Below, in pieces: positions 1 through 11,200 of a stretch of DNA of 64,000 nt. Position 1 is the stretch's first letter; the number at the start of each line of letters is the position of its first letter. This DNA is from Sympetrum striolatum (lineage: Eukaryota; Arthropoda; Insecta; Odonata; Libellulidae), in contig OX388347.1 of NCBI GenBank assembly GCA_947579665.1, forward strand, positions 19,212,562-19,276,561, read 5' to 3'. The notes below the pieces were generated by a model. That model made no database searches, had not been told where the DNA came from, and worked only from the letters and a program-made list of their open reading frames with translations. The translations under genes were made by a program, and so were the position numbers.

Positions 1-1172
1 TCAGGGCTTTGATAGCTGGTGGAGGTGCTCCAGAAACCGAATTGGCACTTCAGTTGGCTAGTTATGCACAAACCATCACAGGGGTTGACGCTTATTGTTT
101 CAGGTAAGGAAAGTATCAATGTGGAATGCATGATTTTATTCCCTTTTAGTATGTTACATAGATAAGGTACAGTTAAAAATAAGTCAAAATCTGCAAATGT
201 ACATGAAGAGTTCTTAAGGTGTTATTGTTCATGCAATTTTATTCTTTTTACTTATTCCTGAAATTGAAAATATTTTGCAGGGCATTTGCAAACGCCTTGG
301 AGGTGATCCCATCAACACTAGCAGAGAACGCTGGGCTTAATCCTATTGCTACTGTCACAGAATTGCGCAATCGACATGCGCAAGGAGAGATTACTGCTGG
401 AATTAACGTTAGAAAGGCAAGTAGACTTTTCATTGATTATTCATCATCAATACTGTGATTCATTGTGGATCACTTTTTCTCAATTCATTCTGCCTTCATT
501 TCATAGTGCTTGTATTTCATCCCGGCACCTCTTATTTCTACTACCGTACTGGAAAATATTTTCTCCTCAAACACTTATTTGGGAAATGTTTACAATGAAA
601 GAGGGCAGTTATAAATTTTATCGAGGAAAAGTTTTTCACCCAAACTCTTCCTTAAGTTCCTTTTTAATTTTCCCAAAATATGAGTGATATGGTAATCAAT
701 ACTTTCTCTTGATTTTTCAGGGAGCAGTAACCAACATATTAGAAGAAAATGTTGTCCAACCTCTTTTGGTGTCTGTAAGCGCCATCACCTTAGCAGCAGA
801 GACTGTTAGGAGTATCCTTAAAATAGATGATATTGTAAGTACTGCCTATCTTAGAATTCTCTGTATTTCATATCTTCTATGTAATCATTTGTATTTACTC
901 TCCAGGCCTTTTTAGAAATTTCCTGTCTGATGTGAGGTGTTTTTGTGTGGCACCTTACATTATTTCCAGTCATTTTATAATTTTGATAGAATTATTGAAA
1001 TAATTACACAGCCAGTGAATATGAAATTAGCTTTTTCTTTTAAGAGTTGTAGTTTGTTATTAATTTAAAATGGTAAGATTGATGTGAATTTATTCAATTT
1101 AATTCCTTTTTTATTCATAACTCTTACTAATTTTCGTATTATTGTTCGTTTTAGGTGAACACTCTTCAGTAG
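1..1172 (+). CDS. CCT4: T-complex protein 1 subunit delta (CCT4), 3' part
   Basis: This is the C-terminal part of the delta subunit of the cytosolic chaperonin TRiC/CCT, an ATP-driven ring that folds actin, tubulin and other proteins. Visible coding exons are about 3–103, 281–416, 721–834 and 1155–1172 (TAG stop). The frame is continuous across all of them. Exon 1 encodes [19 protein letters not shown], including the GGGAPE block typical of group II chaperonins. Later exons encode [15 protein letters not shown] and [20 protein letters not shown], as in CCT4 orthologues, and the protein ends IDDIVNTLQ. The tcag at 1–4 may be a splice acceptor, so the left exon edge is uncertain. The second intron (417–720) begins GCAAGT rather than GT, and only that choice keeps the frame. 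The N-terminal three quarters lie left of the window. The family call is very secure. Confidence 0.96.
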
Positions 1173-1310
1173 GGTATCCTACGTCATCGCTGAAATTATA
1201 ATTTCACCGCAATACTTCTGCCAGTTCTGCGTATTAACCACGTTTATTTGAATTGTAATATCCACCAAGCACTTAAAATGTTTTGCATTATTTAATAAAG
1301 CTATGCTTCT
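1173..1310 (+). promoter_or_regulatory. CCT4 3' UTR with polyadenylation signal
   Basis: AATAAA at 1294–1299 lies 122 bases after the CCT4 stop codon and is followed by a T/CT-rich stretch. This fits the cleavage and polyadenylation signal for CCT4. The cleavage site itself was not determined. Confidence 0.6.
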
Positions 1311-1319
1311 CTTTCTTAA

Positions 1320-3798
1320 AGGCTGGCTACTTTATTTGGACCTATCATCAATGCAATAGAGCACTGATGTTGATTCTAAAAATCGTTTTTTTACAAGATA
1401 TTAATCAATTAATCATTACTTAATAGTATTAATCCATTGTAAACCCTTTATTAGGAATGTCATCTACTTAATGGTTGGTTCAAATGCCTCAATTTCTAGA
1501 TCAAAGCCCTTTCTTTAATGTGTTAATTAAATTGAATATTAATTGGTACATTTTGCATTCATATAATTAATAACATTTCTTTTCTCTTCATTTAAACAAA
1601 TGGTTTTGTTTATGCTTTTATAGTTGTCACTTTCAAAACAAGATCTTGATGACATTCATTGAATCACTAACAGACTGTTAAGACGTTTTTCTATTTCTCC
1701 CAAGATACCTCATCTTTATTGTTATAAAATTGAGTTTAGCTCTGTGAACATATCTATGAGTGTTATCATATCTCATAGTGTTGCAATCAGTTGAGTGTCT
1801 TGGACTTGAAACTGCATACATACACTAAGCATGATTATCCTGTTGTGAATTTTTTGAGGTCAAGTTTTAACATCAAGAGTAGAGTTTGATGTTAAATTAA
1901 TTTATTTTGGATGATAAAATTTGACCTGACTTCACTATTTTCAATGTAGTGGATTTACGCTAAAGTTAAAAAAATGGTAGCAACGTTTTATTAAATATCC
2001 ATGTATGTAGATTTAGGGAATCTTGTGGCTGAGTTTTTCCAAAGCCTCAGAAATTGTAAGAAATAGGTATTAAATTATGAAATAGGTGAGTCATCATTTG
2101 TAACTGTTCCAGCAAATATAAGGTGGATAATACAATAATCTAAAGAATAACTATTACCAGTTTCATGATAACGTATCACAGTATTACTTTGATGTAAAGA
2201 AAACAATTGTTACTATCACACTCGGTTATAATCTCTACTCCATTTTAATGCCCATAAATGTTAAATAAATGGATTTAATTAAATCCATACTTCTTTGCTC
2301 CATTGTTTAGATAATTTTACAATTTCTTCTTGTGCAATGAGTTATCTTCCCATTAAACTTGAAAGAGTTGTGTTTTTTAATTAGTTGTTTAAGTTCAACA
2401 AAACAGGAAAAACTGACAAAGTTTCCACCTTTAATGCTCCAAAGTTTTGCTCACTCTTAACAACAGTAACAAATACATAATTATGTGATATTCCCACTCC
2501 TTGTCATTGATTATACAGAGTTGCAATAACAAAAGAAAAGGTATAAAGTAACAAAAATATATTTTTCCAAATGATGCAATCATATGATAGGCTGTCATAA
2601 ATAAAACAAAGCATTTAACAACAATACGATGTTATGATTTACTTAGGTATGGACCAAGATAAACTTAAAAAACAGCAAAATCATGTTTATGTTGTACAAA
2701 ATATGATATTCAAAATAAAATGAGGAAAATGAAATGAATACAATGAAAATGAATGCTTGAATCTGCAACTCCACATGATTGTTACACAATATGCATGACA
2801 CTGGCACAAGAATGTTTTTTTTTAGAGAGACCTTAGCTCGATATTTTCCGGAGAGGATGGGCGCTCTTTCATCGCAAGATCGTTAAATTAACATAGAAAA
2901 CAGCAAAGGAAAGCGATCAGTGAGCATTTAATTAATATTAATGTATGTACCTCATTTCTCATGAGTACAGTTAAGCACCGTTTGAAGGAAAAAAATAACT
3001 TTGATCCGAATTTTGACGGGTTCAACTTTACAAGAGTTGCGTAACAGTTCACTTTTACGGTCTTCGCTCCGATGATTGAGCGTGCTAGAAAAGCATTAAA
3101 AAATGCGGGTACTCGCATTACAAAACACCAGGATTAGATGTAAAGAAGATAAAGAGGCATGCCCGACCCAAAAAATAAGGAAAACGTGTAAGCACACTAA
3201 ACAAATTATATTTATAAAAAACTCACTGAATGAAATTTAATAATACTGAATAAAATTTAGCGTACACTGAGGCAGATAGGAAAAATCAGGATTAGATATC
3301 CCACGATAATATTGATTCGTTCTGACACGAGAACGAGTGAAAATCTCCGTAAATTACATCCAGTTATGATAAAAATAAACTGGATTCATTTTGGAGTTTC
3401 AAATGACAAGTAGGAAGAGCACCGTCCTTCGAATTGATTTTCGAATGCGAAGGGGACATTTCAAGCAATGTTGCTACAGAGCTCACATTTTTCGTTAAAT
3501 CACTGTGTAAATTTTCACACAAGCAATGAAAGACATGCACTTCGAGGGGCTAAACTTTGATTTAGTAAAGAAATCGAGGATAATAGCTAATACGTTTACA
3601 TATGAAGAGGTCCTCAGAGGGTAGGTATCAAGTTAGAAAATCCGGTACAAATCAATTCATTGAGATCGCAATCTGTTTTATATTATCCAGAATCCATTTT
3701 TTTTATGATAACTGGAGGAAAAATGAGAGATGCTAAGGTCAGAGGAATAGGTCAGTCTGTATTAGTAAAGAACACCACTTCGTAAAATACCTTGATAT
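1320..3798. other. Intergenic stretch between convergent CCT4 and SLC35B4
   Basis: About 2.5 kb of AT-rich sequence separates the convergent 3' ends of CCT4 and the transporter gene. I see no open reading frame with family similarity and no recognisable transposon ends. The only structure noted is a perfect 20-base palindrome at 2269–2288 (ATGGATTTAA and its complement). The 3' UTR of the minus-strand transporter should lie at the right end of this stretch, but I could not fix its polyadenylation signal. Confidence 0.5.
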
Positions 3799-4806
3799 TC
3801 ACGTAACTTTCTCCTTTTTAGTTGACTTAAATAATGGTATAATTTTATCTATAACTTCCGTGAAAATCAAGGTGCCAATAAAAACGAGCACAGTTCCAAT
3901 CCAATGAGACATAGTAAAAGGATTCTGGAAATATACAATAGAAAAGAGTAAACTAACAAATTTACGTAAGGTAACCACTAAAGTAACAGTCAGTGATGAG
4001 CACTCCGTTGTCAACACATACACGGAGCTAATGCACATGTACTGGGTTAAAACATTACCGATGAGGTAAACCAAAAGCTTTGGTAAAAGCATACCCAACA
4101 AGGGTACAGGTATGGGATTACTATCCATCATAATAGTGTAGTGATCCCAAATATTTTTATAAAGAATGAGAAAACCGGGCAATGGCATTAAATGAGTGTA
4201 AAACAATGCTTCACGTGGATGTTTCCCGTATGTCGCATATAGCTCTTCTTGGTAGATTCCCATTCTAGCAGAAACAAACAGGGCAATGGTCAGAAGAAGA
4301 ATTCCCACTGACCACCAAAAGAAGTCCATGAAATTCGGTGGAATGTCCACTTGTTCAGCTCCTGCAGGAAGAATTCTCTTCACTCCTTTACCCGACACAA
4401 TTGTGCAAATCACAATTCCTGTGGTGATCATGATAACCGATAGGTATTTAGAAATAGAATATTTCTTCTTTAAGATAACAATACCCATAACCATGTTGGC
4501 TATTAATGAACCCGCTCTGAAAATCATGTGAAGAGGCATTGGAATGTTGAAGTCGAAGGCATAATTATTGCACACATTCGCAGCAAAAAACATAACTACT
4601 AGGATGGCATAATCCCTTAGACCAATGCTTGGTCTTTTTGTGCCAAATCTAGCAGTAAAAATGAAACCCTCTACAGCGATGAACAGAAACTGGGAAAAAG
4701 TTATAATATTTCCACTTCCAGGGTCTTCCTTCACTAATAATTCTAAGAACACCACGTTACTGCAGCATCCGAGGAAAACAAAAAATATAGCTGACGTTCC
4801 TCCCAT
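3799..4806 (-). CDS. SLC35B4: SLC35B4-type UDP-xylose/UDP-GlcNAc (or GDP-fucose) transporter
   Basis: The gene encodes a 335-residue multi-pass membrane protein of the nucleotide-sugar transporter superfamily, subfamily SLC35B4. The human member carries UDP-xylose and UDP-GlcNAc; the Drosophila orthologue Efr is reported to carry GDP-fucose into the ER. Family blocks are GCCSNVVFLELL near the N-terminus, FSQFLFIAVEGF, MPLHMIFRAGSLIANM, REALFYTHLMPLPGF, and LTTECSSLTVTLVVTLRKF followed by YFQNPFT. About ten hydrophobic segments are visible. Length matches the human protein (331). The C-terminus KEKVT fits a KxKxx ER/Golgi retrieval signal, so residence in the early secretory pathway is likely. 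The whole protein sits in one exon, unlike the multi-exon human gene. It is divergent from CWF19L1. The exact sugar specificity cannot be read from sequence. Confidence 0.93.
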   Translation of the reverse strand: MGGTSAIFFVFLGCCSNVVFLELLVKEDPGSGNIITFSQFLFIAVEGFIFTARFGTKRPSIGLRDYAILVVMFFAANVCNNYAFDFNIPMPLHMIFRAGSLIANMVMGIVILKKKYSISKYLSVIMITTGIVICTIVSGKGVKRILPAGAEQVDIPPNFMDFFWWSVGILLLTIALFVSARMGIYQEELYATYGKHPREALFYTHLMPLPGFLILYKNIWDHYTIMMDSNPIPVPLLGMLLPKLLVYLIGNVLTQYMCISSVYVLTTECSSLTVTLVVTLRKFVSLLFSIVYFQNPFTMSHWIGTVLVFIGTLIFTEVIDKIIPLFKSTKKEKVT

Positions 4807-5283
4807 TTCTCTAGTAAGGATGACTTCTTAGGAACAAAAATCTTGGAACTTCAGCGGTTGCTTGAATACTTCTTCTAAGAGATATCTTAAACTGCTGCGA
4901 ACGCAATGACTAAGCATTATTTAGAAGGCCCGAAGTTGAAGGATTTCACCAATCAAACATGATGACTGCGATATATTATACTGGCAAAAATATAACCTTG
5001 AAGTTCCAAAGGCTCTGCAATATTAGCAGAAGACACTACCAGTTCAATTTCCTTTTTACTTTGTTATCAAATTTCGCCGGTGGTAGGGGAAAATTAGTTA
5101 TTAATAAATGCAAGATATTTTTCACATTATTTTATAAATGTGATCAATTAATGGTAACCAATAAGCATGCGGAAGTCAGCACTACAAAAATTAAATTAAC
5201 AGACGGCCATTTCTTTGCTTTTTGTAACTCACTTGTTACTTGATGTAAACGGAGGGAAGTTTCGCGGCACAGCATAGAATGAG
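4807..5283. promoter_or_regulatory. Shared divergent promoter region of SLC35B4 and CWF19L1
   Basis: The two start codons lie back to back, 477 bases apart (CAT at 4804–4806 for the minus-strand gene, ATG at 5284 for the plus-strand gene). Both promoters and 5' UTRs should therefore lie here. I see no clear TATA box or CpG-rich block. The ORF at 4959–5243 has no family similarity and is probably UTR or non-coding. Confidence 0.5.
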
Positions 5284-8200
5284 ATGGCAGAGAAATTAAA
5301 ACTGTGTGTATTCATGTATCTCTTTGTTATTCTCGTTGAAGTAAAAATTATGATAGTTATTTTTAAGTCTTTAATGTTCCTTAATAATTTAGTTGAATAT
5401 GATCCATTAATGGTTTGTAAAGGGTAACATCTTCCTTAAAGTTGTATGTTAATATTATTGTTTTTCAGTTTAGTATGTGGAGATGTAGATGGAAAATTTT
5501 CTACCCTCTTTTCACGGGTCAGTTCAATAAACAAGAAGAGTGGTCCATTCGACTCCCTTTTATGCGTTGGAAACTTTTTTGGTCGATCTAACGAAGAATG
5601 GGTATCACTGAAAAATGGTGATATTAAAGGTATTTTATAATTGCATATTATTAAATTTGTCATTAGAAAATGCGATTGTAAACGTAATTCACTATTTATT
5701 GTTATTGTCTTCTTTGCTTGCAGTTCCAGTGCCTACTTACGTTCTTGGACCGAATGACTCCCGACATGTACAGTATTTCACTGATATTGACGGATGTGAA
5801 CTCTGTCCTAATGTTAATTATTTAGGTAAATATTTGTGTTAATTTCCACCCTGTTTTTTATTTTCAAATCATATAATGGAAAATAGTAACATTCATATGC
5901 TACGACTGGTTAACCCATGAGTTAGATGGTAAAAGGAAAGGGAAGTATTAATCTCGGCCCAATAAAGATGTTATGTACAAACTTAAGAATCATTCGCCGA
6001 TTATTAATGTAAATTCTAGCATTAATTGATTCTTAAAGTATACCTTCATATCATGAATAAAAGATATTTTAACATCGACATCCATAAAAGTTTTATATTT
6101 ATAGTGAAATACCTAGCACATACCTAACACCTACTACCCTTCAATGACTATGAACCTAATGCAGGAAACATTCTCACCTAGGAAAGCGCGGTCTCTATCG
6201 AACCAGCTCTGGATTAAAAATGGCATATGTGAGTGGGAGTGAGAGTCCTACTGCCAGTACAAGACATGCCAACTCCGGTGAGTCTTCAAGCGAGCGTCCT
6301 GAATACTTCGTTGAGACGGATGTATCTGCTGTCAGAGATGAATGCATTAGGTCAGCTTCTGGTTCATTTCGCGGTATTGATTTGCTGTTGACATCTCAAT
6401 GGCCCTCGGGTATTTTATCAGGGCTAAAATCTCTTCAGGTAATTATATAATCTTTCCCTTTGGTATGGTTTTCAATGAGTAGTTCTTCCTTAAAGTGTTG
6501 TCGTCTATGCTTGTATAAGGATGCTCTGTAAAACTACGAATTTACATTTACTTTATTTTTTAAGGTTCTTGGAGTTATTACTAAGCAATTATGCGATTGT
6601 GAAAAATAGACTATGAAAATGAGAAGCACTTAAAACAAACGTCCAAGAAAAGCAAAAACCGTTTCCAAACCATCTAATTCAATTCCCTCCTATCAATTCA
6701 ATTAATTTAAGAGCATCATCATGGTACTCATTGCTCATAGTAGTGAGCCTATGTTCTAAACTAAAAATAATATTTAACTCTTTAGACCCTATTTTAGTGG
6801 TAATCCATGCCAATGATGAAAATAGTATTTTTCAAATTTTACACCACAGCAGAAAACGATTTTGCACTAAAATATAAAGCCTGGAAAAAATCACACTAAG
6901 TATAATTAATTTATATATGGATATAAATATGAGTAATTTATATTGCATTTCCAGTGCCCTCTATTCGATTCTTCTTATGCTAATCATGTCTCATAATTGA
7001 GCATTATTTCAAAGACTTTAATTGGTTTAATGTGTTCTCAAGATGCCTTTATTCAATTAGAAAAATCTGCTAGGATAACAAATTAAAGCCTAATATTAGG
7101 AATGTGATTTGAATTACCTCCTAATCCTAGATTTCTTCACTTTTTTATAGCTGACCAATGATCCTAAGGGATCACCCCTCATTGCCTGGCTTGCAGCACA
7201 AATTAAACCTAGATATCATTTCTGTGCGATGGATGGAATTCATTGTGAACGACCTCCATACAGGTGAATAAAATCAATTTCCATTCATTTGTTTTTATTA
7301 TTAAGACATTTGTAATATTTTATGTAGATTTGAATCAGATTTCATTTATTGCTATTATTACTGAAATAACAGGATAATGCCCTACCATATGATATAGAAA
7401 ATTATATTTATTCATGAAAATCATTCTTCTTTAATTTTGGTTTAACATTCTTTCTTTATCTTGTCCTTGTAATTCTCTATTCCATACTCTCCTTTCCTTA
7501 CTTAATTCTTTTCCATAGAAGCGTTCCTACTTTTCGTATGTCACTTTTAATCTCTCAGATTGTCTCCATGCTTTAAGATCCTACAGTACACAGATTTATC
7601 TCAAAAATATCACTCTTTCATACCTTTCATTCTCTCATAACTCATTATTCTTTCCATTTATCTTTTGTATGTATCCAAACCATGATAACTTGCTTTTTAT
7701 TAAAAAGAATTATTCCTCTCAAAGACAAATTCTCTCTCATTCATCACTATCCATCTTCAATGAGATCTCATGTTCCCCTGTTCTATTGTACATCGAAGGT
7801 AGTCTCAGGTCAGCACTCAGATGACGTCCTGTTGGTTGACCAATGTCTTAACAGCAAATGCTGCCATCATCCTCAGGGTCTGAGATGTTTTGTCCACAAA
7901 CCTAGGTTTATATACCGTTTCACAGCCCTTCCCTTTTTGTTGGTCAAATCGAGAAGAAGCTTTTACCTACTGCTCTGTTACAATTGGCCCTCCAACAACA
8001 TTCCTATTCTCATTGTCTGGTGCTGCGATGAGTGCTTTTAACCTCTCCTCTGATGATGGTAGCGGTAAATGCTGTCAAAATGCCATTCACTCAACCAGAC
8101 ATCACTTGTATTTTGACACGAGAATTTCTTAATTTCCATCTAGTTTTTTAATTCCTTCTGCTCATCATATAAACACGATATGGATGCAAAAGTATCTTCA

Positions 8201-11200
8201 TTTAAGTGTAATTGATGTGTACTCTATCCTTCATTACAATTGAAACTCAGCAAATGAATTAGCACTCATGCCAATGATTATAAAAAATTGTATTTGCTCT
8301 GCGCAGAACAACATCTTGCTCATCATACTTGGTTTTTTCTATCTTTTTTGACAGAAATTACTTGCCCGATGATGGGGATACTTCAGAGTTTGGTGATGGT
8401 CATCCTACCAGGTTTATATCACTTGCAAAAGTAGGGAACACCCAAAAGTTGAAGTGGCTGTATGCAGTCAGTGTCACGCCCTTGGATAAAATGAGTGCCC
8501 TTGAGTTGAATCAACGTACAACAGATGAAACTCCATGCCCATACCCGAGGAATACTGTGCTCCCAAGTGCCAAGGCTCAGTCTGTGAGTAATTCATCATT
8601 GTCATTGTCTTCTCAAGACTTATATTCTACTCATCTTGTGGTTAATTATCATACTGAATTGTGCTTTAAATAGTAGTAAGGAAATATATCTTAGCAAAAT
8701 TATTTTCATATTAATGGGGTTTTAATTAACTAATTTTATATAACCTTAATAGTATAAAGTTTAACAGCTGGATTTAAATTTATTTTTATCAAATGTTAAT
8801 GGAATATTGTGAGAGATGTTTGCTTATCCATGTTATCCACATTATCCACTGGAAGAAATGTTAAGTAAAGTGTAACTACATTTTTTATGGATTAAGATTT
8901 TAATAGTAATTTCATCAGACAGCAAATAGGTGTTTAAGTGACTTGCTTATTATTTTTGTGTGGCTATTCTGAAAGTATATCTTCATCAATTATGCCTTTC
9001 CTGTTTGAAGTAAACTATGTATTTTCTAGTTCACATCACTCTTCCAAGTCTTCTTATCTTTATCTCACATCTTTTGATTCTGACTGACCTATTCACATCT
9101 TCTTAAGTTCTCTTTTATTGTTTAAGCCAGGGCTTTCCAAACTGATATGGTCATAAGTATAATCAAGGGGGATTGTTTTTCTGGTTGATGTAATTTCATA
9201 GTAACCAATTATTAGTTAGCTGACGAATAGCTGAGTAAGCATTAAAGGACTTATTTTCAATAAGGCAAAAACCAGAAAGATAATTTGGTAAAGTGAGTAA
9301 AATGAAACTAAATTAACTCGCCTGAGTTCCACTTTATAGGCTTTTAACTCCCATTAGTGGGATTTTTTTTGGGGGGACACTTTTACTGCTGGTAGGAAAA
9401 CCCTTCTGTAAACTCCTTATATCGCTTTGCTTCAGAGTTTCCTACACTTTATTCAGCCTATTTTCTTCTTGGTCACCCTTTTTAAAATATTCAATTCCTC
9501 TCATACATTATATTTGAATATCTGTTTCTGTCTGTCATAACCAAATGTCCAAATCCAACGGTGTCTCTGCCTCTTTCTGTCCTCTTTAATTCATTATGTG
9601 GTCATTTCTGTCTTTGTCCATTCTCTTTATCTTCATGTTTCTCAAATATTATTATACTGCTGCATTCAGATTACTTATGGTTTTCCCGACTAATTGCTCT
9701 CATGGTATGTACATACCTTACAATATGTTAGGCTCAAGTACAATTTTATTTATATAGTTTTTGTCACTGTAAGAAGTCCTCACTTGTAGTCTCTGTCTGC
9801 TTATCATTCAGGGCTTCTGTACAATTAAACCACAGTTTAAAAAACCATCTGATCTCAAACAATTCAGTCCATGACCAACTGTATTTGATAGCTCTACCAT
9901 AAGATGTACCCAAATCTCAGTGCAAGCAGTCTCCATTGCACTTAAACAACTTAATTTATAATTCCTTTTTGTTTCGATGCACTTATAAGTAACACTCATG
10001 ACTACATTATTCTTCAATTGAATAATAAGTATTATACATAAGTAAAAATAGTTTATATAAATCTAATATAGTCGAAATAGGTGATCATTAGGGTGTCCCA
10101 AAAAAATCAGTCATTTTTTTTCGAACGCATTCCCTCTAATTTTTTCTATTTGGTCTGTTTTCAAGAAATTTCGAAAAATGAAAATTTGTACCGACAAGGG
10201 GGACACCTGGTTAATGGGTAATTAGCTAACGGATTCACACAAATCTGTCAGGGCACATTCTTTGCTTTAAAATAGTGGATGAGTGTCTGGCCGTTTAACC
10301 TGGTGTCCCCCTTGTCAGTACAAATTTTAATTTCTCGAAATTGTTTGGCATCAAGTCTGCACGGGTTACCATAATCCAATTGCAATAATATTTACTAGGT
10401 AAGTTTATAAGACAAAATAGAGGGTGTGCGTAATTGAATTCGCAAAAAAAATTTCCATTAGGTCTTGGAACACCCTACTGACCATATAAAGTAAATATAG
10501 AATTCATTATTGAACGTTAACCTACAGAGATTGGACCTTAGCATATAAGATGCAGAATGATTATTTTGCACCATATCTTTAGAAAAAAGGCATTTCTTAT
10601 ATGTTCTCCATCATGGTAAAACAAAAGTAAAAACCATCATGGGTGAAGAACAATATTTTGAGTGTTTCTAATTTTCATTTTTACTAGTTTTTAATATTTC
10701 TGTCTTTTTTATATTCAGGAGCATCGAACCCAGTTCTTTTTCGACATGAACTCTGGAAACCGGAAAAAACGGCCAGGATCTGGCAAAGGTGGAGGAGTAC
10801 CAGAAAAAAAGCAACCATTTGTTGCTAATCAAGGTATAGTTGTTTAAATGGTCTACCTCTTGTCGTTCTCATTATGATGTTCAGTTTAATTGTAACAATA
10901 CAGTTATGAAATTGTTTACTTAACATTGGGTTGCCTGAAGAGATTTTTCTCTGGTTTAATCATAGCATGGTTTGAATTATCAGTTTTTCTACATCATGTT
11001 TACAGCTATTAATAATAACTGTTTCTAAGTTGAAATTTGCCTCTGTAAAGAGAATGTTCATTTTCAACTTAAGTAAAATATATAGGTTAAAGGTAATTCA
11101 GGAGAGAAATTATCACCATCAATATTTCTTAGAATGTATTACTGTAGCTACCTATTTGATAGTTTTGTTCAAAATCTCAATGGAATCCTTAGTATTATCT

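Noticed and set aside
346..687. 113-codon ORF running from a CCT4 exon into its intron
   Set aside because: Different frame from CCT4 and mostly intronic; no similarity.
2888..3118. 76-codon minus-strand ORF in the CCT4–SLC35B4 spacer
   Set aside because: No family similarity, no splice partners, and not longer than expected by chance in AT-rich DNA.
4286..4831. Plus-strand ORFs opposite the SLC35B4 coding exon
   Set aside because: They are shadows of the transporter reading frame with no independent similarity.
7682..8132. Two overlapping 80–119-codon ORFs in a CWF19L1 intron
   Set aside because: Cysteine- and serine-rich translation without a recognisable domain, and wholly intronic. A TE origin is possible but unsupported.
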